Positions 7,095 through 14,159 of a stretch of DNA of 16,676 nucleotides are shown piece by piece; within the stretch, counting starts at the first letter, position 1, and every line of letters starts with the position of its first letter. The translations under genes were made by a program, and so were the position numbers. The DNA is taken from assembly GCA_946480605.1 (NCBI GenBank), contig CAMLKW010000085.1, positions 1 through 16,676 of the forward strand. Reading direction: 5' to 3'. The notes beneath the pieces are model-generated. The model was not told where the DNA came from. It did no database searches and worked only from the letters and a program-made list of their open reading frames with translations. Source of the stretch: an uncultured Roseateles sp. (GTDB lineage: Bacteria; Pseudomonadota; Gammaproteobacteria; Burkholderiales; Burkholderiaceae).

Positions 7095-7150
7095 GAGTGG
7101 CTCCAGTAAAAACTTAGCCCACAGCAGGGGCGAAACGACGAAAAGCGGCG

Positions 7151-7156
7151 ATTTTA
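7151..7156 (-). promoter_or_regulatory. Candidate -10 element TAAAAT for the 54-aa protein gene
   Basis: On the minus strand GCTAAAATCGCC lies about 57 bp before the start at 7094, in the most A/T-rich part of the spacer. No strong -35 is present at 16-18 bp. The divergent patatin gene starts at 7251. Confidence 0.35.
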
Positions 7157-7250
7157 GCGGCTGTCGCGTTCGCGGCCTAGTGTCCGCAAAACTGCCGATG
7201 CGCGGCCGGTGCCGCTTGGGGAACAGTGCGCCCAGGCTCAGGGAGAAGCG

Positions 7251-9974
7251 ATGACGGCGGCACCGGACAAGACCCACACGATGACGGACGCCTTGAAACG
7301 CTGCGCCGGCGCCGTCGAGACCTTCATGGCGGGCGAGGCGTGCAAGGACCAGCCGCCCGACGAGAAACGGCTGCTGGACGAGCGCCGCCGGGCCATCGCC
7401 CCCTCAGAGTCGGGGCGCTTCACGGGGCTGGCGCTGTCCGGCGGCGGCATCCGCAGCGCCACCTTTGCGCTGGGCGTGCTGCAGGCGCTGGCGGGCCGCC
7501 GGCGCGATCCGGTCCAGCCGGGCAAAGCCGCCGGCTTCAGGGATTCGCTGCTGTCGCGCTTCGACTATCTGTCCACCGTCAGCGGCGGCGGCTTCATCGG
7601 CGCCTTCCTGGTGGGCCTGTTCGTGCCGGGGCGCCTGCGTGAGAACCCGGCGCCCGCGCCCGACGCTACGCCAGAAGAGAAAGAACAGGCCGCGCAGGCC
7701 GCCGTGGCGCGGTCCGCCGACGACGCGCAGGCGGTGCTGGCCGGCGGGCCGCCCGGCCGCATCCGTGCCGACGCCTGCAAGACCGACGAGTTCCGCCTGC
7801 GCGCGCCGCTGGCCTGGTTGCGCGAGAACGGCCGCTACCTGACGCCTACCGGCACCGGCGACCTGGTCTACGCGGCCGCCCTGGGCCTGCGCAACTGGAT
7901 CTCGCTGCATGTGGTCATCGGCGTGGCGTTGCTGGCGGCGCTGACGCTGCTGGCGGCCGTGCGCAGTTGGCTGCTGCATCAGGCGTGGGCCGAGCCGCTG
8001 TACCTGCTGGAAGGCGCCTGGCTGAGCAACGCGCTGGCAGGCAGCGACCAGCCCTCGGACTCGGTCTGGTGGAGCACGCTGTTCCTCGTCGCGCTGGCAC
8101 CGCTGGCGCTGTGGGTGCTGCCCGCCGGCATCGCCTACTGGACCACCAGCCGTCGCCCCGATGGGCTGAGCCTGCCCGTCAACCGCAGCATGGTGGGCAT
8201 GACGGGCGCGGTGCTGGTGTTCGCCATGCTGGCCTGGCACGGCACGGGCGATGCGACGGCGCTGCGCGCCGTGTGGGGCGCCCTGGCCGGCGTCACGCTG
8301 CTGGGCGTGCTGGTACACGTGGTGCTGGCCATCTTCCAGCCCACTGCGCGCATGCAGGCCGTGCAGCTGACGCGCTGGCTGGCCAGCGGCCTGATCGCGG
8401 CCGGCGTGGTGGCGCTGCTGGCCGTCATCGAGACGCTGGGCCACACGCTCTACCTGCTGACCATCACCGGCCCGGCCTGGCTGCCCAGCCTGCCCGCTGC
8501 GCTGGGGGCGGCACTGGCCTGGCTGGGCAAGAAGATCGGCGCGTCCGGCAGCGCCAGCGCCCTGCCGGGCTGGATGCAGAAGATGCCGCTGACCACGCTG
8601 GGCGGCATCGCCGGCCTGGCGGCCCTGCTGCTGATCGCGACGCTGTGGGCCTGGGTCGTGCAGTGGCTGGCCTGGCAGGGCGGGCCGCCCAGCGTGGCGC
8701 GCATGGCCAGCGCCGAGCACCTGTGGCTGCTGCTGACGCATGCGGGGGCCTGGTGCCTGCTGGCCGCCGGCGTGGGCCAGTTCCCGGCGTTCATCAACCT
8801 GTCCAGCCTGCAGAGCTTCTATGCCGCGCGGCTGATCCGCACCTACCTGGGCGCCAGCAACCGTGAGCGCTTCGACGGCGATGCCCGCCACCTGTCGGCC
8901 GCCGAGCCGCTGCCGGGCGACAACCTGAGCTTCGACGCGCTTTACGACAAGAAGATCGGGCAGGAGAGGCTCAAGACCTGGGCGCCGCTGCACCTGGTCA
9001 ACGTGACGGTCAACAAGACCATCGACCCTGCCGAGCAGCTGGTGCAGCGCGACCGCAAGGGCCAGCCCATGGCCGTCATGCCCTATGGCTTCGCCATCGA
9101 CGGCTGGCGCAACCTGTTCAAGCCGGACGGCGGCAAGTTCCCGCTGAACCCGACCATGCACCTGGGCGACTGGGTCGGCACCTCGGGCGCGGCCTTCTCC
9201 ACCGGCATCGGCCGCGAGACCACGCTGGGCATGTCGCTGCTGATGGGCGCGGCCAACGTGCGCCTGGGCGTGTGGTGGGCGTCGGGGCTGCACCGCAAGG
9301 ATTTGCCGGCCTGGTGGCGCGTGCTGACCTGGGCGGGCCGCGGCCTGGGCACCGTGTTCCGCACGCAGACCTATTTGAGCTACGAGTTCAGCGCGCGCTT
9401 CTACGGCCTGCGCCGGCGCTGGCAATACCTGTCGGACGGCGGCCACTTCGAGAACACCGCGCTGTACGAGCTGCTGCGGCCGGAGCGCGACCTGGGCCTC
9501 ATCGTCGCCAGCGACAACGGCGCCGACCCGGCCTACCGCTTCGACGACCTGGCCAACCTGATGCGCCTGGCGCGCATCGACCTGCGCGTGGAGGTCAGCG
9601 TCGTCAGCGATTTCGGCGAGCACGCGCTGCTGAAGACGGTCTTCGGCACCACGGCGGATTTCAGCGCCGATGGCGGCAAGACCAATCCCGCCGCGCTGCT
9701 GCTGAAGGCGCAGTCGCTGGACGACGGGGACGATGGAAGGAAGGCCCCGCCCTGCTGGATCGTGCTGCTCAAGCCCAGCCCGCAGGCCGGCGCGCCGGCC
9801 GACGTGCTGCAGTACGCCAAGACCCACCCGGCCTTCCCGCAGGAGCCCACGTCCGACCAGTTCTTCGACGAGGCGCAGTGGGAGAGCTACCGCAGCCTGG
9901 GCCAGTACATCGCGGGCCGCGTGCTGGATGCCAAGGTCTGGGCCGAGCTGGAGAAATTCATGCTTGGAGCCTGA
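7251..9974 (+). CDS. Large membrane patatin-like phospholipase/acylesterase, 907 aa
   Basis: A predicted serine acyl hydrolase of the patatin family. The oxyanion loop GGGIR is at residues 64-68 (LALSGGGIRSATFALGVLQA), the nucleophile Ser111 lies in STVSGGGFIGA, and the dyad Asp729 lies in SDGGHFEN. Between nucleophile and Asp sits a block of about seven hydrophobic helices (roughly 215-238, 274-296, 313-330, 338-362, 373-405, 445-475, 488-512). The patatin core resumes with LHLVNVTVN and WVGTSGAAFSTG. Catalysis is therefore probably at an inner-membrane face. Ser111 is flanked as T-V-S-G-G rather than the strict G-X-S-X-G. The start at 7251 is chosen for GGGAG at 7241-7245, 5 nt before ATG; an ATG at 7209 has no such site. 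The stop overlaps the converging phosphodiesterase gene by 17 nt. Substrate unknown. Confidence 0.85.
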   Translation: MTAAPDKTHTMTDALKRCAGAVETFMAGEACKDQPPDEKRLLDERRRAIAPSESGRFTGLALSGGGIRSATFALGVLQALAGRRRDPVQPGKAAGFRDSLLSRFDYLSTVSGGGFIGAFLVGLFVPGRLRENPAPAPDATPEEKEQAAQAAVARSADDAQAVLAGGPPGRIRADACKTDEFRLRAPLAWLRENGRYLTPTGTGDLVYAAALGLRNWISLHVVIGVALLAALTLLAAVRSWLLHQAWAEPLYLLEGAWLSNALAGSDQPSDSVWWSTLFLVALAPLALWVLPAGIAYWTTSRRPDGLSLPVNRSMVGMTGAVLVFAMLAWHGTGDATALRAVWGALAGVTLLGVLVHVVLAIFQPTARMQAVQLTRWLASGLIAAGVVALLAVIETLGHTLYLLTITGPAWLPSLPAALGAALAWLGKKIGASGSASALPGWMQKMPLTTLGGIAGLAALLLIATLWAWVVQWLAWQGGPPSVARMASAEHLWLLLTHAGAWCLLAAGVGQFPAFINLSSLQSFYAARLIRTYLGASNRERFDGDARHLSAAEPLPGDNLSFDALYDKKIGQERLKTWAPLHLVNVTVNKTIDPAEQLVQRDRKGQPMAVMPYGFAIDGWRNLFKPDGGKFPLNPTMHLGDWVGTSGAAFSTGIGRETTLGMSLLMGAANVRLGVWWASGLHRKDLPAWWRVLTWAGRGLGTVFRTQTYLSYEFSARFYGLRRRWQYLSDGGHFENTALYELLRPERDLGLIVASDNGADPAYRFDDLANLMRLARIDLRVEVSVVSDFGEHALLKTVFGTTADFSADGGKTNPAALLLKAQSLDDGDDGRKAPPCWIVLLKPSPQAGAPADVLQYAKTHPAFPQEPTSDQFFDEAQWESYRSLGQYIAGRVLDAKVWAELEKFMLGA

Positions 9975-12066
9975 GCCAGCGCTCGAAGTCCGGCAGGTCC
10001 ATGGGTTTGGCCAGCAGGAAGCCCTGCAGCAGGTCGCAGCCGCAGGCCTGCACGATGGCCAGCTCGGCCTCGTTCTCGACGCCTTCGGCCGTGACCGTCA
10101 GGCCCAGGCCCAGGCCCACGCCGACGATGGAGCGCAGCAGCGCCTGGCGGCGCGCGTCGCGGTCCACGTCCTGGATGAAGCTGCGGTCGATCTTCAGCTC
10201 GTCCACCGGCAGGTGCTGCAGGTAGGCCAGCGAGGACTGGCCGGTGCCGAAGTCGTCGATGGCCAGCTTCACGCCCCAGCTCTTCAGCGCGTGCAGCACG
10301 GCGATGGGGTCGGCGCCGCTGGCCATCAGCCCGGTCTCGGTGACCTCCAGCTGCAGCTGGCTGGGGTCCACGCGGTACTCGGCCAGCAGCGCGGCCAGGC
10401 GCACGGGCAGGGACTGGTCCTGGATATCCAGCGTCGAGATGTTGACGGCGATGCTGATCGGCGCCAGCCCGGCGGCCTCGCGCTCGGCCAGCGTGCGCAC
10501 GGCGCGCTCCAGCATCCAGTCGGTCACCTGGCGGATGCGGCCGCTGCGCTCGGCGAAGGGAATGAAGTCGCCCGGCGGCAGCCAGCCCCGCTGCGGGTGC
10601 TGCCAGCGCACCAGCGCCTCGGCGCCGGTGATGCGGCCGGTCTTCAGGTCGCGCTTGGGCTGCAGGAACTGGCGCAGCTGGTCCTGCGCGATGGCGGCGG
10701 CCAGGTCGGACAGCAGGCTCAGGTGCAGTGCACGCGCGGCCTCGGTGCCGGGGTTGTAGACGGCCACCGGCTGGCGCAGCCGCTTGGCCTCGAACATGGC
10801 CTGCTCGGCGCGGCGCAGCAGGGTCTCGGTGTCGGCCGCATGCTCGGGCCAGTGGGCCAGGCCCAGCGACACCGACAGGTCCAGCGCCTGGCCCTGCCAC
10901 GACAGCTTGTGTTCCACCTCGGCGCGCAGCTGCACGGCCAGCGCGGTGCCGTGCTCCAGCCGCAACACCGGCGCCAGCGCGGCGAAGGTGCCACCGGCCA
11001 GCCGCCCGTAGGCGGCCGCGCCCTCGAACAGCGTGTGCAGCTTGGCCGCCGCGCCGCACAGCAACGCGTCGCCGGCGTCGAAGCCCAGCACGCTGTTGAC
11101 GGCCTTCAGCCGGTCCACGTCGATGCAGATCAGTACCGCCAGCCGCTCGCCCTCGGGCAGCCCGGCCAGCAGGCGGTCGCCGTCGGCGATGAAGCGGCTG
11201 CGCTGCGGCAGGCCGGTCAGCAGGTCCACGTCGGCCAGGCGGCGCAGCTGGGCCTCGCGTTCACCGACCGCGGCGGCCATGGTGTTCATGGCCCGGGCCA
11301 TGTGGCCCAGCTCGTCGTGCGAGCCCACCTCGATGCGGTGGCCGTACTGGCCCTGCGCGATCAGCTCGGCGCCGTCCTCGGCGCGCTTCAGCGGCGCGAC
11401 GATGGAGCGCGTGACGCCCACCGCCAGCAGCCCGCCCGCCACCAGCGCGGCCGCGCACAGCGCCAGCACGCCGGTGCGGTCGGCGTCGATCTGCTCGCGC
11501 AGCTCGCGCGCCCTGGCCGTGCCGGCGCGGTCCTCGCTGGCCGCCAGCTGGTGGATGGCGCCGATGAACAGCGACAGCGCCGCCTCGGTGTCGCTGCCCA
11601 GCAGCGCGCGGGCCGACTCGAAGGCGCCGCGCTCGATGTGCTCGCGCACCTCCGCGAAGCTGCGCCGGTAGTCGTCCAGCTGCAGCCGCACCTCGCCCAG
11701 TCGCTCGCTGCGCGGGCCCGCCGGCAGCACCAGCGCCAGGCGCTGCATCGCGTCGTCCAGTCGGCCGTTGGCGGCGGCGATCTCCTGGTAGGCCGCCTCG
11801 CGCAGGTCGGGGTCGGGGTTCATCAGCACCAGCAGCTTGCGGGCCACGGCCTCGGCGCTGCGGTTGATCTCGTTGACCGAGTCGCGGATGGCGGCCTGCT
11901 CGTCGACGATCTGGTTCAGCGCGTCGGACAGGCTCTGCAGGCGGTAGACCGACAGCGCGGCCAGCGCCAGCAGCATCAGCAGCATCAGCCCGAAGGCCAG
12001 GCCCAGCCGCGTGCGGATGCGCAGCCGCCGCGACAAGGCCAGGGGGGCTGCTGCCGGTGCGTTCAC
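9958..12066 (-). CDS. Membrane c-di-GMP phosphodiesterase (4HB-HAMP-degenerate GGDEF-EAL), 702 aa
   Basis: Predicted to hydrolyse c-di-GMP to pGpG in response to a periplasmic signal. Order: TM1 about 21-41, a helical periplasmic sensor of four-helix-bundle type (about 42-198), TM2 about 199-220, HAMP about 222-273, GGDEF-like domain about 290-445, EAL domain about 460-700. The cyclase signature is replaced by AGGTF near 357, so cyclase activity is not expected; such domains can bind GTP and regulate the EAL domain. The EAL domain keeps E483 in EALVRW, the Asn of VNIS, EVTE, D604-D605 in DDFGTG, LKIDRSF, AEGVEN and QGFLLAKPM, so catalysis looks intact. The start is GTG at 12066 (complement) with no clear Shine-Dalgarno; it lies in the loop of an inverted repeat and 22 nt after the mgsA stop. 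Confidence 0.9.
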   Translation of the reverse strand: MNAPAAAPLALSRRLRIRTRLGLAFGLMLLMLLALAALSVYRLQSLSDALNQIVDEQAAIRDSVNEINRSAEAVARKLLVLMNPDPDLREAAYQEIAAANGRLDDAMQRLALVLPAGPRSERLGEVRLQLDDYRRSFAEVREHIERGAFESARALLGSDTEAALSLFIGAIHQLAASEDRAGTARARELREQIDADRTGVLALCAAALVAGGLLAVGVTRSIVAPLKRAEDGAELIAQGQYGHRIEVGSHDELGHMARAMNTMAAAVGEREAQLRRLADVDLLTGLPQRSRFIADGDRLLAGLPEGERLAVLICIDVDRLKAVNSVLGFDAGDALLCGAAAKLHTLFEGAAAYGRLAGGTFAALAPVLRLEHGTALAVQLRAEVEHKLSWQGQALDLSVSLGLAHWPEHAADTETLLRRAEQAMFEAKRLRQPVAVYNPGTEAARALHLSLLSDLAAAIAQDQLRQFLQPKRDLKTGRITGAEALVRWQHPQRGWLPPGDFIPFAERSGRIRQVTDWMLERAVRTLAEREAAGLAPISIAVNISTLDIQDQSLPVRLAALLAEYRVDPSQLQLEVTETGLMASGADPIAVLHALKSWGVKLAIDDFGTGQSSLAYLQHLPVDELKIDRSFIQDVDRDARRQALLRSIVGVGLGLGLTVTAEGVENEAELAIVQACGCDLLQGFLLAKPMDLPDFERWLRLQA

Positions 12067-12083
12067 GGGTGGCGGCAGCAGCC
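12046..12083 (-). promoter_or_regulatory. Perfect 11-bp inverted repeat enclosing the GTG start of the phosphodiesterase
   Basis: On the minus strand GGCTGCTGCCG (12083-12073) and CGGCAGCAGCC (12056-12046) are perfect complements around a 16-nt loop. The loop contains the start codon GTG at 12066-12064. The stem begins 5 nt after the mgsA stop codon. In RNA this would be a very stable hairpin at the translation start. It could limit translation of the phosphodiesterase unless opened by ribosomes leaving mgsA, or act as an intercistronic processing or attenuation site. No T-tract follows. Confidence 0.55.
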
Positions 12084-12088
12084 GGGCG

Positions 12089-12457
12089 TCACGCGGCGGT
12101 CCACTGCGCCAGCAGCAGCCGCGCGGTGGCGACGTTGGTGGCGCAGGGCACGTCGTGCACGTCGCAGGCGCGCACCAGGGCGTTGATGTCGGGTTCGTGG
12201 GGCTGCGGCGTCATCGGGTCGCGCAGGAAGATGACGCCGTCCAGCTCGCCCACCGCCAGCCGCGCGCCGATCTGCAGGTCGCCGCCCATGGGGCCGCTGA
12301 GCACGCGCTCGATCTCCAGCCCGTGCGCCGCCGCCAGCCGCGTGCCGGTGGTGCCGGTGGCCATCAGCGTGCAGCGCCGCAGCAGCGGCAGGAAGTCGCG
12401 GGCGAGGGCGATCATGGCGTCCTTGCGGCCGTCGTGGGCGATCAGGGCGAGTTTCAT
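12089..12457 (-). CDS. mgsA: Methylglyoxal synthase, 122 aa
   Basis: It converts dihydroxyacetone phosphate to methylglyoxal and phosphate in the cytosol, a bypass that releases phosphate when triose phosphates pile up. Residues align with E. coli MgsA by a constant shift of 11: His8 (E. coli H19), the GTTGT phosphate loop, catalytic Asp60 in [11 protein letters not shown] (D71), Asp80 in FLRDP (D91), His87 (H98) and Asp90 (D101); PCATNVATA is also typical. It is shorter than the 152-residue E. coli enzyme, lacking the N-terminal lead and the C-terminal tail, as seen in compact members. ATG at 12457 (complement) is chosen because [10 protein letters not shown] fits the first strand; ATG 12475 is possible, and neither has a clear ribosome site. 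The phosphodiesterase gene follows after 22 nt. Confidence 0.9.
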   Translation of the reverse strand: MKLALIAHDGRKDAMIALARDFLPLLRRCTLMATGTTGTRLAAAHGLEIERVLSGPMGGDLQIGARLAVGELDGVIFLRDPMTPQPHEPDINALVRACDVHDVPCATNVATARLLLAQWTAA

Positions 12458-12577
12458 CGGGCGGGCCGGGTGCAAAAGCGGCGACGTTACACGCAGTCCG
12501 GCGGCCTCAGTGCGTAAGACTTCGCGCTTTCCTCATCGGACCGGTAACGCCCACTTCGCCGCCGCCGCCGATGCGGC

Positions 12578-13201
12578 TCAGAGCTGAATCGACACCCGCA
12601 TCTGCAGCTCGCGCTCGGGCTGGCCCGCCGAGTCGCGGCTGCTGACGGTGCCGCGGGGGGGCGGCGCCAGCGGGGCGCCGCCCGTGCGGGCCGCGGCCTG
12701 CCAGCGCTCCATGGGCAGGCTCAGCGTGGACTGGTAGCTGTTGCCGCCGTCCTCGATGTCGAAGGTGACCCGCACCGGCGCGTCGCCGCCGGCCCAGGTG
12801 GGGGTGACGGTGAAGGCCTGCGCCACCTGGCGTTCCTGCGGGCGCGGGCTGGCGTGGATGCGCCGCGTGGCGCCGTCGGCCGTCAGCTCGACGGCGGCGC
12901 CGACCCATTGCAGCGGCTCGCGCGTGGTCAGCCGGGCACTGGCGCGTTCGCCGTTCTGCACCAGCAGGCGCTGGGTCGGCACCGAGACGGCCGGCACGGT
13001 GGTGGACGTCACGACGCCGGGCGCGCGCGGCGACACGCTGCCCGCCGTGCCGACGACGACGGCGCCGTCGCGCACGCCGGCCTGGGCCGACGGCGGCAGC
13101 GTGCTGTCCACCCAGCGCAGTTCCACCAAGAGTTGGACGGCCGGCGGTGCGGCATGGGCCAGCACCGGCAGCAGCAGGGACAAGAGGAGCAGGCGCTTCA
13201 T
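12578..13201 (-). CDS. Secreted protein of unknown function, 207 aa
   Basis: Has a textbook signal peptide (MKRLLLLSLLLPVLAHAAPP, cleavage probably after AHA, residue 17). The mature part opens with VQLLVELRWVD, has a Gly/Ser/Val-rich low-complexity stretch (residues about 40-70), then QRLLVQNGERASARLTTREP and later beta-type segments (VRVTFDIEDGG, REQLMRVSI-like end). The LLVQNGERASARL phrase is reminiscent of segments near secretin-type domains, but the protein is far too short for a secretin, so I make no family call. There are no cysteines after cleavage. Its start is 10 nt after the EamA gene stop on the same strand, so the two are likely co-transcribed; the start codon has only a weak ribosome site. 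Confidence 0.75.
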   Translation of the reverse strand: MKRLLLLSLLLPVLAHAAPPAVQLLVELRWVDSTLPPSAQAGVRDGAVVVGTAGSVSPRAPGVVTSTTVPAVSVPTQRLLVQNGERASARLTTREPLQWVGAAVELTADGATRRIHASPRPQERQVAQAFTVTPTWAGGDAPVRVTFDIEDGGNSYQSTLSLPMERWQAAARTGGAPLAPPPRGTVSSRDSAGQPERELQMRVSIQL

Positions 13202-13211
13202 GTCTGCAAGC

Positions 13212-14099
13212 TTAGGGCCTTCGCGCCGGCCACAGTCGCGCGCCGAACAGATTGATGGCCAGACCGGCCATCACCAGCGCGGCGGCGATGAGCTTCCAGG
13301 CCGGCAGCGGTTCGGCCAGCAGCAGCGCTGCGGCGCCCATGCCGAATACCGGCACCAGCAGCGCCAGGGGCACGATGCGCGCGGCCGGGTGGCGGGCCAA
13401 CAGCCAGGCCCAGCAGCCGTAGCCGAACAGCGTGTTGGCGAAGCTTTGCCACAGCACCGCGCCCCAGGTGCCGGCATCGGCCGCCGCCAGCGCCGTGGCG
13501 ATGCGGTCTGGCCCGTCCACCAGCAGGGCCAGCAGCAGCAGCGGCGGCACCGCGAACGCGCTGCTCCAGACCACGTAGGCCAGCATGTTGACCGGCCCGG
13601 CGCGCTTGCCGACGAGGTTGCCGCAGGCCCAGGAGAAGGCCGCGGCCAGCACCATGGCGAGGCCCAGCGGCGTGGTCGTGCCGTCGGTGTGCATGACGAT
13701 GACGGCAATGCCCGCCACGGCCAGCGCCAGGCCCAGCCACTGCGCGGGCAGCACGCGTTCGCCGTTCAATCTCACAGCCAGCAGCAGCGTGAAGAACACC
13801 TGGGTCTGGATGACCAGCGAGGCCAGCCCCGGCGAGATTTCGCTGCGCATGGCCAGGTACAGCAGGCCGAACTGGCCCACCGCGACGAACAGGCCGTAGC
13901 CGGCGAGGTTCTGCCAGCGCACCGCCGGCCGTGCGAGGAAGAAGCAGGCCGGCACGAAGGCGATGACAAAGCGCAGCACGGCCAGCGTCATCGGCGGCAG
14001 CACCGCCAGCGCGTACTTGATGACGACGAAGTTGCTGCCCCAGATGGCGACGACGGCGAGGGCCAGCAGCAGGTGGCGTGGGGGCAATGTTGCACTCAT
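13212..14099 (-). CDS. eamA: EamA-family (DMT superfamily) exporter, 295 aa
   Basis: An inner-membrane transporter with ten predicted helices in two EamA repeats. The sequence resembles E. coli EamA (YdeD), the O-acetylserine/cysteine exporter, in several remembered stretches: AIWGSNFVVIKYAL near the N-terminus, GLASLVIQTQVFFTLLL, AAAFSWACGN at the start of the second repeat, and VPLALLVPVFGM with the end AINLFG. The length also agrees (about 299 in E. coli). The substrate may be a cysteine-pathway metabolite, but DMT substrates are hard to infer from sequence. I chose ATG 14099 (complement), which aligns with the E. coli N-terminus; ATG 14111 is possible, and neither has a good ribosome site. 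The cyclase gene ends 60 bp upstream. Confidence 0.82.
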   Translation of the reverse strand: MSATLPPRHLLLALAVVAIWGSNFVVIKYALAVLPPMTLAVLRFVIAFVPACFFLARPAVRWQNLAGYGLFVAVGQFGLLYLAMRSEISPGLASLVIQTQVFFTLLLAVRLNGERVLPAQWLGLALAVAGIAVIVMHTDGTTTPLGLAMVLAAAFSWACGNLVGKRAGPVNMLAYVVWSSAFAVPPLLLLALLVDGPDRIATALAAADAGTWGAVLWQSFANTLFGYGCWAWLLARHPAARIVPLALLVPVFGMGAAALLLAEPLPAWKLIAAALVMAGLAINLFGARLWPARRP

Positions 14100-14159
14100 G
14101 GTCGGAGGCATTTTGCGGGCCGAGCGCCGTGCCGCTCCCGCCAAGGCGAGTGTTCCAAT

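Noticed and set aside
7404..9827. Open frame of 807 codons on the minus strand opposite the patatin gene
   Set aside because: Mirror of the patatin gene with repetitive Gln/Arg/His/Ala composition and no recognisable domain.
9733..12186. Open frame of 817 codons on the plus strand opposite the EAL gene
   Set aside because: Antisense mirror of a well-supported EAL protein; composition is Gln/His/Ala/Arg-rich and no ribosome site or domain is seen.
12458..12577. Imperfect inverted repeat TTACACGCA / TGCGTAA upstream of mgsA (about 12487-12517)
   Set aside because: The arms need a gap to align and no promoter hexamers with correct spacing accompany it; too weak to call an operator.
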